From: an uncultured Butyricicoccus sp. | GTDB lineage: Bacteria > Bacillota > Clostridia > Oscillospirales > Butyricicoccaceae | Assembly (NCBI GenBank): GCA_900557315.1 | Contig: USSI01000046.1 | Span: 1 to 8,901, forward strand | Direction of reading: 5' to 3' | Length of the DNA stretch: 8,901 nucleotides | Shown: piece by piece, positions 5,453 to 8,901 of the stretch | Numbering within the stretch: the first letter of the stretch is position 1 | Layout of the letters: each line of letters opens with the position of its first letter | Notes under the pieces: model-generated | The model's input: only the letters and a program-made list of their open reading frames with translations | The model's database searches: none | Told to the model about the DNA's origin: nothing | Made by a program: the position numbers and the translations under genes

Positions 5453-6100
5453 ATGAAAATCCGCATCGGCAAGGAGCGCCCCGCGCAGTTCCGGGAGGAA
5501 TATCCCGGACAGTTTGAGATCGTCTCGCACATGGAGTGCGCGGCGGGCGTGCCGCAGGTGCTGTTCGCCATCACAACGTGGAAGGAGAACCGCAAGCCCA
5601 ACGTGTGTTTCCACTCCTGGGCGTGCTTCCATGGGGACAAGACCGCGTTTTTCGCGGTCATGGGCAACCTGTTCCAGCATACGCACACCTATGCCAACAT
5701 CCGGCGGGACAAGTGCTTTGCGCTCAATTTTCTGCCGCTGTCGTGCTACGACCGGCTGCTGGACACGATTGCGCATAACGATGCGGAGGCCGACGAGTTC
5801 GCCGCAGGCGGGTTTACGCTCGAGCGGGCGGAAACGGTCGCGGCGCCGGTCATTGCAGAGAGCTTTCTGACCATGGAGTGCACGCTGCACAGCCTGACCG
5901 ACCTTACCGGCGCAGGGATCACCGCGATGGTGGTGGGTGAAGTGCAGTCGGTTGCAGTCGAGGAGGAATACGCGCGCGGCTACGGCAAACGCTATGGGGA
6001 GGGCGGCTATATGCTGCTCATTCCCGCCCCGCAGAACCTCGTTACGGGAGAAGCCGCGCAGTCGGGCGTGGCGGTAACAGATTTCCGGCGTCTGGGATGA
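5453..6100 (+). CDS. Flavin reductase-like protein (FMN-binding split barrel)
   Basis: A 215-residue protein resembling the flavin reductase domain family of clostridia. Proteins of this fold bind FMN and many pass electrons from NAD(P)H to flavin, but the substrate here is unknown. Recognisable stretches are GVPQVLFAITTWKENRKPNV (32-51), CFHSWACFHGDKTAFFAVMG (52-71, the likely flavin pocket), HTHTYANIRRDKCFALNFLP (77-96) and DEFAAGGFTLERAET (114-128), then SFLTMECTLHSL and a C-terminal AVEEEYARGYGKRYG. Six cysteines, two of them in the 52-58 stretch, might be redox-sensitive. A GGGAGGG site precedes the ATG by about 6 bases. It follows yaaA by 16 bases, which suggests a joint role in redox or iron stress, by inference. 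Its TGA (6098-6100) abuts the terminator of the converging gene; I see no T tract that would end its own transcript. Confidence 0.85.
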   Translation: MKIRIGKERPAQFREEYPGQFEIVSHMECAAGVPQVLFAITTWKENRKPNVCFHSWACFHGDKTAFFAVMGNLFQHTHTYANIRRDKCFALNFLPLSCYDRLLDTIAHNDAEADEFAAGGFTLERAETVAAPVIAESFLTMECTLHSLTDLTGAGITAMVVGEVQSVAVEEEYARGYGKRYGEGGYMLLIPAPQNLVTGEAAQSGVAVTDFRRLG

Positions 6101-6128
6101 AAAAACCGCCCCGCGTTTGCGGGACGGT
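6100..6128 (-). terminator. Intrinsic terminator of the Pro/Gln-tailed membrane protein gene
   Basis: Positions 6105-6114 and 6119-6128 form a 10-bp stem with a 4-base loop. The one plus-strand mismatch (6109/6124) becomes a G-U pair in minus-strand RNA, and six U follow (complement of 6100-6105). It begins 9 bases after the minus-strand stop at 6137. On the plus strand the hairpin has a mismatch and no T tract, so it is a poor terminator for the flavin reductase gene. Confidence 0.88.
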
Positions 6129-6136
6129 CGGATCGC

Positions 6137-6757
6137 TCACTGCTGGGGCGGCTGCTGTGTGGTGTTCTGCGGCGGGACAGGCGGCTGCTGATCTGCCTGC
6201 GGCGGGACGGGAGCCTGCGCCTGCGGGGGCACATTGCCCTGCGGCGCGGCAGGATTCTGCGGCTGCTGCGGGGGGACAGGGCCTGCCTGCGCGCGCTGCG
6301 GCTGGGACGGCGGCACCGTGCCCTGCGGGGGCGTCTGCGGTGCAGCGGGTTCCGCGGGCAGCGGGCCCATCTTGCGGTTGATCTCCTGCGTGTTGCGGCA
6401 CAGCACGAGCAGCAGCAGTGCGTACTCAAATACGATGCGTGCGGTCAGGTTGCCGGCAACAAAGACCAGCAGCGCAGTGAAAAAGTTCGAGAACAGCAGG
6501 ATAACGCTGGATACAACAATGCCGACTACGGTGATGCAGTACAGCAAACGGAGCAGTTTTTCCGTGTAGAAGGTGCGGAAGGTGAACGCGTCGTGCAGTT
6601 TGGCTGCCGCACCGTGGTGGGTGTTGGGCTGGCGCACAAACAGGAAATACAGCGCCAGACCGCCCGCAATGATAACAATCATCGCCAGAATGGGCAGGAA
6701 TATGCTATAAAGCGGGGAGGTATAGGTGTAGGTGTAAGAATAGGGGTAGCTGTACAT
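6137..6757 (-). CDS. Membrane protein with DUF4282-like helices and a Pro/Gln-rich tail
   Basis: A 206-residue protein of unknown function. The N terminus is tyrosine-rich (YSYPYSYTYTYT, 2-13). A hydrophobic helix spans about 17-41. A short linker leads to FYTEKLLRLLYCITVV, then helices at about 67-90 and 92-120 that resemble the small membrane domain DUF4282 (tentative). The tail from about 131 to the end is low-complexity Pro/Gln/Ala with five VPP motifs (starting at 148, 161, 176, 184 and 194). Nothing predicts a signal peptide cleavage, so it is probably an integral membrane protein with an exposed tail, perhaps a protein-protein contact region. The ATG at 6757 is chosen because AGGAGG precedes it by 5 bases; a 23-residue extension to 6826 would cover the promoter. 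It is a single-gene unit with its own promoter and terminator. Confidence 0.8.
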   Translation of the reverse strand: MYSYPYSYTYTYTSPLYSIFLPILAMIVIIAGGLALYFLFVRQPNTHHGAAAKLHDAFTFRTFYTEKLLRLLYCITVVGIVVSSVILLFSNFFTALLVFVAGNLTARIVFEYALLLLVLCRNTQEINRKMGPLPAEPAAPQTPPQGTVPPSQPQRAQAGPVPPQQPQNPAAPQGNVPPQAQAPVPPQADQQPPVPPQNTTQQPPQQ

Positions 6758-6762
6758 GATTT

Positions 6763-6768
6763 CCTCCT
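6763..6768 (-). promoter_or_regulatory. Ribosome-binding site fixing the membrane protein start
   Basis: AGGAGG on the minus strand, 5 bases before the ATG at 6757. It excludes the in-frame upstream ATG at 6826, which lies in the -35 box. Confidence 0.75.
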
Positions 6769-6797
6769 GATAAAATAATAAAGTTTTATGTGTTTTC

Positions 6798-6826
6798 AGT
6801 GTAACATATGCGGGAAATCGTTGCAA
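6798..6826 (-). promoter_or_regulatory. Promoter of the Pro/Gln-tailed membrane protein gene
   Basis: On the minus strand TTGCAA (6826-6821) and TACACT (6803-6798) are 17 bases apart, with TG one base before the -10. Start is predicted near 6791, giving a leader of about 34 bases that is AT-rich up to the AGGAGG. Confidence 0.72.
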
Positions 6827-6854
6827 GTTAAATTAAAATGTTGTACCCTATAAG
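6821..6854 (+). promoter_or_regulatory. Possible promoter of aguA-aguB, sharing the TTGCAA box
   Basis: TTGCAA at 6821-6826 is self-complementary, so it can also be read as a plus-strand -35. TACCCT lies 17 bases downstream (6844-6849) but matches the -10 consensus poorly, and TATAAG (6849-6854) is better but 22 bases away. A TATGAT at 6860-6865 is too close to the ribosome site at 6868. The promoter must lie in this 54-base interval or overlap the divergent one, but I cannot fix it. The weakness of the -10 may mean it needs an activator. Confidence 0.35.
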
Positions 6855-6880
6855 CAGAATATGATACGGAGAGAGATACC

Positions 6881-7975
6881 ATGAGGATTTTACACACTTC
6901 GCCCGCGCAGGACGGCTTTTTTATGCCCGCGGAATTTGCGCCGCACGAGGGCTGCCTGATGATCTGGCCCGAGCGGGCGGACTCCTGGCAGTACGGTGCG
7001 TACGCCGCGCGAAAAGCCTTTCTTCGCGTGATCGAGGCGATCAGCGAGAGCGAGAAAATGACCGTGCTGTGCTCGGAGGGGCAGTACGACAACGCACGTG
7101 CCCAGCTCCCGCCGCAGGTGCGCCTGGTCGTGATGGAAACCGATGACGCCTGGGCGCGCGACGTGGGGCCGACCTTTGTGATAAACGGCAAAGGCGGGCG
7201 GCGCGGCATCGACTGGGGTTTCAACGCCTGGGGCGGCGCGGTGGACGGCCTGTACCCGAGCTGGGAGCGCGACAACCGCGTGGCGCGCAAGTTCTGCGAC
7301 CTGCTGGAGAACGACTGCTATGACAAGCGGGATTTCATCTGCGAGGGCGGTTCCATCCATGTGGACGGCGAGGGCACCGCGCTCGTGACCGAGGCCTGCC
7401 TGCTGTCCGCGGGACGCAACCCGGCGCTGTCCAAAGCCGAGATCGAGCGCACGCTGTGCGACTATCTGGGCGTTTCCAAGGTGGTCTGGCTGCCGCGCGG
7501 CATCTACAACGACGAGACCAACGAGCATGTGGACAACGTGTGCGCGTTTACTGCGCCCGGCGAGGTCGTGCTCGCGTGGACGGACGACGAGAGCGACCCG
7601 CAGTATGCGCTGTCCAAGGCAAGCCTGGACGCGCTCGAAGCGGCGGTGGATGCCAAAGGACGTAAGATCCGGGTGCACAAGCTGCCGCTGCCCAAGCCTG
7701 TGACCATCACGGCCGAGGAGTGCGAAGGGCTCGACCTGTGCGACGGCGAACCGACCCGCACGCCGGGCGAGCGCCTGGCCGCGAGCTACGTGAATTTCTA
7801 TATTGCCAACGGCGCGGTGGTGATGCCCGCGTTCGGCGACCCGATGGATGAAAAGGCGCAGGCGATTTTGCAGGGGCTGTTCCCGACGCGCAAGGTGGCC
7901 GCCATCCCCGCGCGCGACATCCTGATCGGCGGGGGCAATATCCACTGCATCACCCAGCAGATTCCCAAGGCATGA
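6881..7975 (+). CDS. aguA: Agmatine deiminase
   Basis: Hydrolyses agmatine to N-carbamoylputrescine and ammonia, in the cytoplasm, as the first step of the agmatine route to putrescine. The 364-residue length is typical. Guanidine-modifying-superfamily signatures are present: GFFMPAEFAPHEGCLMIWPE (12-31), TDDAWARDVGPTFV (87-100), EGGSIHVDGEGT (155-166), NEHVDNVCAF with catalytic His216, and GGGNIHCITQQIP with nucleophile Cys356. These distinguish it from arginine deiminase. The ATG at 6881 follows GGAGAGAG (6868-6875). aguB begins 31 bases after its stop, so the pair is an operon. No arginine decarboxylase is in the window, so agmatine comes from a gene elsewhere or from outside the cell. The gene diverges from the Pro/Gln-tailed membrane protein gene. 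Confidence 0.96.
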   Translation: MRILHTSPAQDGFFMPAEFAPHEGCLMIWPERADSWQYGAYAARKAFLRVIEAISESEKMTVLCSEGQYDNARAQLPPQVRLVVMETDDAWARDVGPTFVINGKGGRRGIDWGFNAWGGAVDGLYPSWERDNRVARKFCDLLENDCYDKRDFICEGGSIHVDGEGTALVTEACLLSAGRNPALSKAEIERTLCDYLGVSKVVWLPRGIYNDETNEHVDNVCAFTAPGEVVLAWTDDESDPQYALSKASLDALEAAVDAKGRKIRVHKLPLPKPVTITAEECEGLDLCDGEPTRTPGERLAASYVNFYIANGAVVMPAFGDPMDEKAQAILQGLFPTRKVAAIPARDILIGGGNIHCITQQIPKA

Positions 7976-8006
7976 AGCGAAGCCGGAAAATAAAGGAGAC
8001 AAAACA

Positions 8007-8870
<864 letters not shown>

Positions 8871-8901
8871 ACAGGTTTAAATGAAGAACGCCCGCCGCGG
8901 C
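8871..8901 (+). other. Window edge: half of a possible terminator, or the first codons of another gene
   Basis: After the aguB stop the sequence ends in AACGCCCGCCGCGGC, whose last eight bases GCCGCGGC are a palindrome. This would be the centre of a strong hairpin if the next bases mirror the left arm, as expected for a terminator just after an operon. Alternatively ATG at 8881 opens seven codons (MKNARRG), but the site before it (CAGG) is a poor ribosome site. The window does not decide. Confidence 0.3.

Noticed and set aside
6719..6757. A GGTGTA-type tandem repeat as a phase-variable tract
   Set aside because: It only encodes the Tyr/Ser/Thr start of the membrane protein and the units are imperfect and few, so slippage-based switching is not supported.

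Overview
The window looks like an ordinary chromosomal stretch of a moderately GC-rich Gram-positive anaerobe, most likely a Clostridia gut commensal of the Oscillospiraceae/Butyricicoccaceae type. I infer this from strong AGGAGG-type ribosome sites, TTGACA/TATAAT-type promoters, a trmN6-like gene next to rsmI (compare the Bacillus yabB-yabC neighbourhood), a short clostridial-style DtxR/MntR regulator and agmatine-to-putrescine genes. The genus is a guess; I see no phage, transposon, CRISPR or other obvious mobile DNA.

Layout. Positions 1-4558 are all minus strand. Read in the direction of transcription they hold: a DtxR/MntR-like metal-dependent repressor (4558-4175) closed by a hairpin terminator; a TrmN6-like tRNA methyltransferase (4113-3421); the 16S rRNA methyltransferase RsmI (3400-2556), whose reading frame is broken near 2765-2785; an OmpR-type response regulator (2471-1791) and its histidine kinase (1794-232), which overlap by an ATGA; and a lone initiator tRNA-fMet (142-67) with its own strong promoter and a terminator at the window edge. 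trmN6 and rsmI modify tRNA and 16S rRNA respectively, and the initiator tRNA also belongs to translation. The two-component pair may be co-transcribed with the methyltransferases, since no convincing terminator separates them.

The plus strand starts at 4690 with yaaA (peroxide-stress, iron-lowering protein), followed 16 bases later by a flavin reductase-like gene (5453-6100). The yaaA promoter and the promoter of the DtxR-like gene stand back to back, with their -35 boxes only 12 bp apart. An iron/manganese-type regulator and an iron/peroxide gene therefore share one control region. A minus-strand gene (6757-6137) for a three-helix membrane protein with a proline/glutamine-rich tail converges on the flavin reductase gene. 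It is separated from it by a terminator that works in the minus direction.

From 6881 to 8870 lie aguA and aguB, which convert agmatine to N-carbamoylputrescine and then to putrescine. aguA diverges from the membrane protein gene, and a self-complementary TTGCAA could serve as -35 for both directions. The window ends in a GC-rich stretch that may be the first half of a terminator.

I do not see a clearly undescribed system. The points most worth checking are the broken rsmI, the shared iron-regulator/yaaA control region with the regulator's mixed metal-ligand set, the terminator that leaves trmN6 without room for a promoter, and the Pro/Gln-tailed membrane protein.
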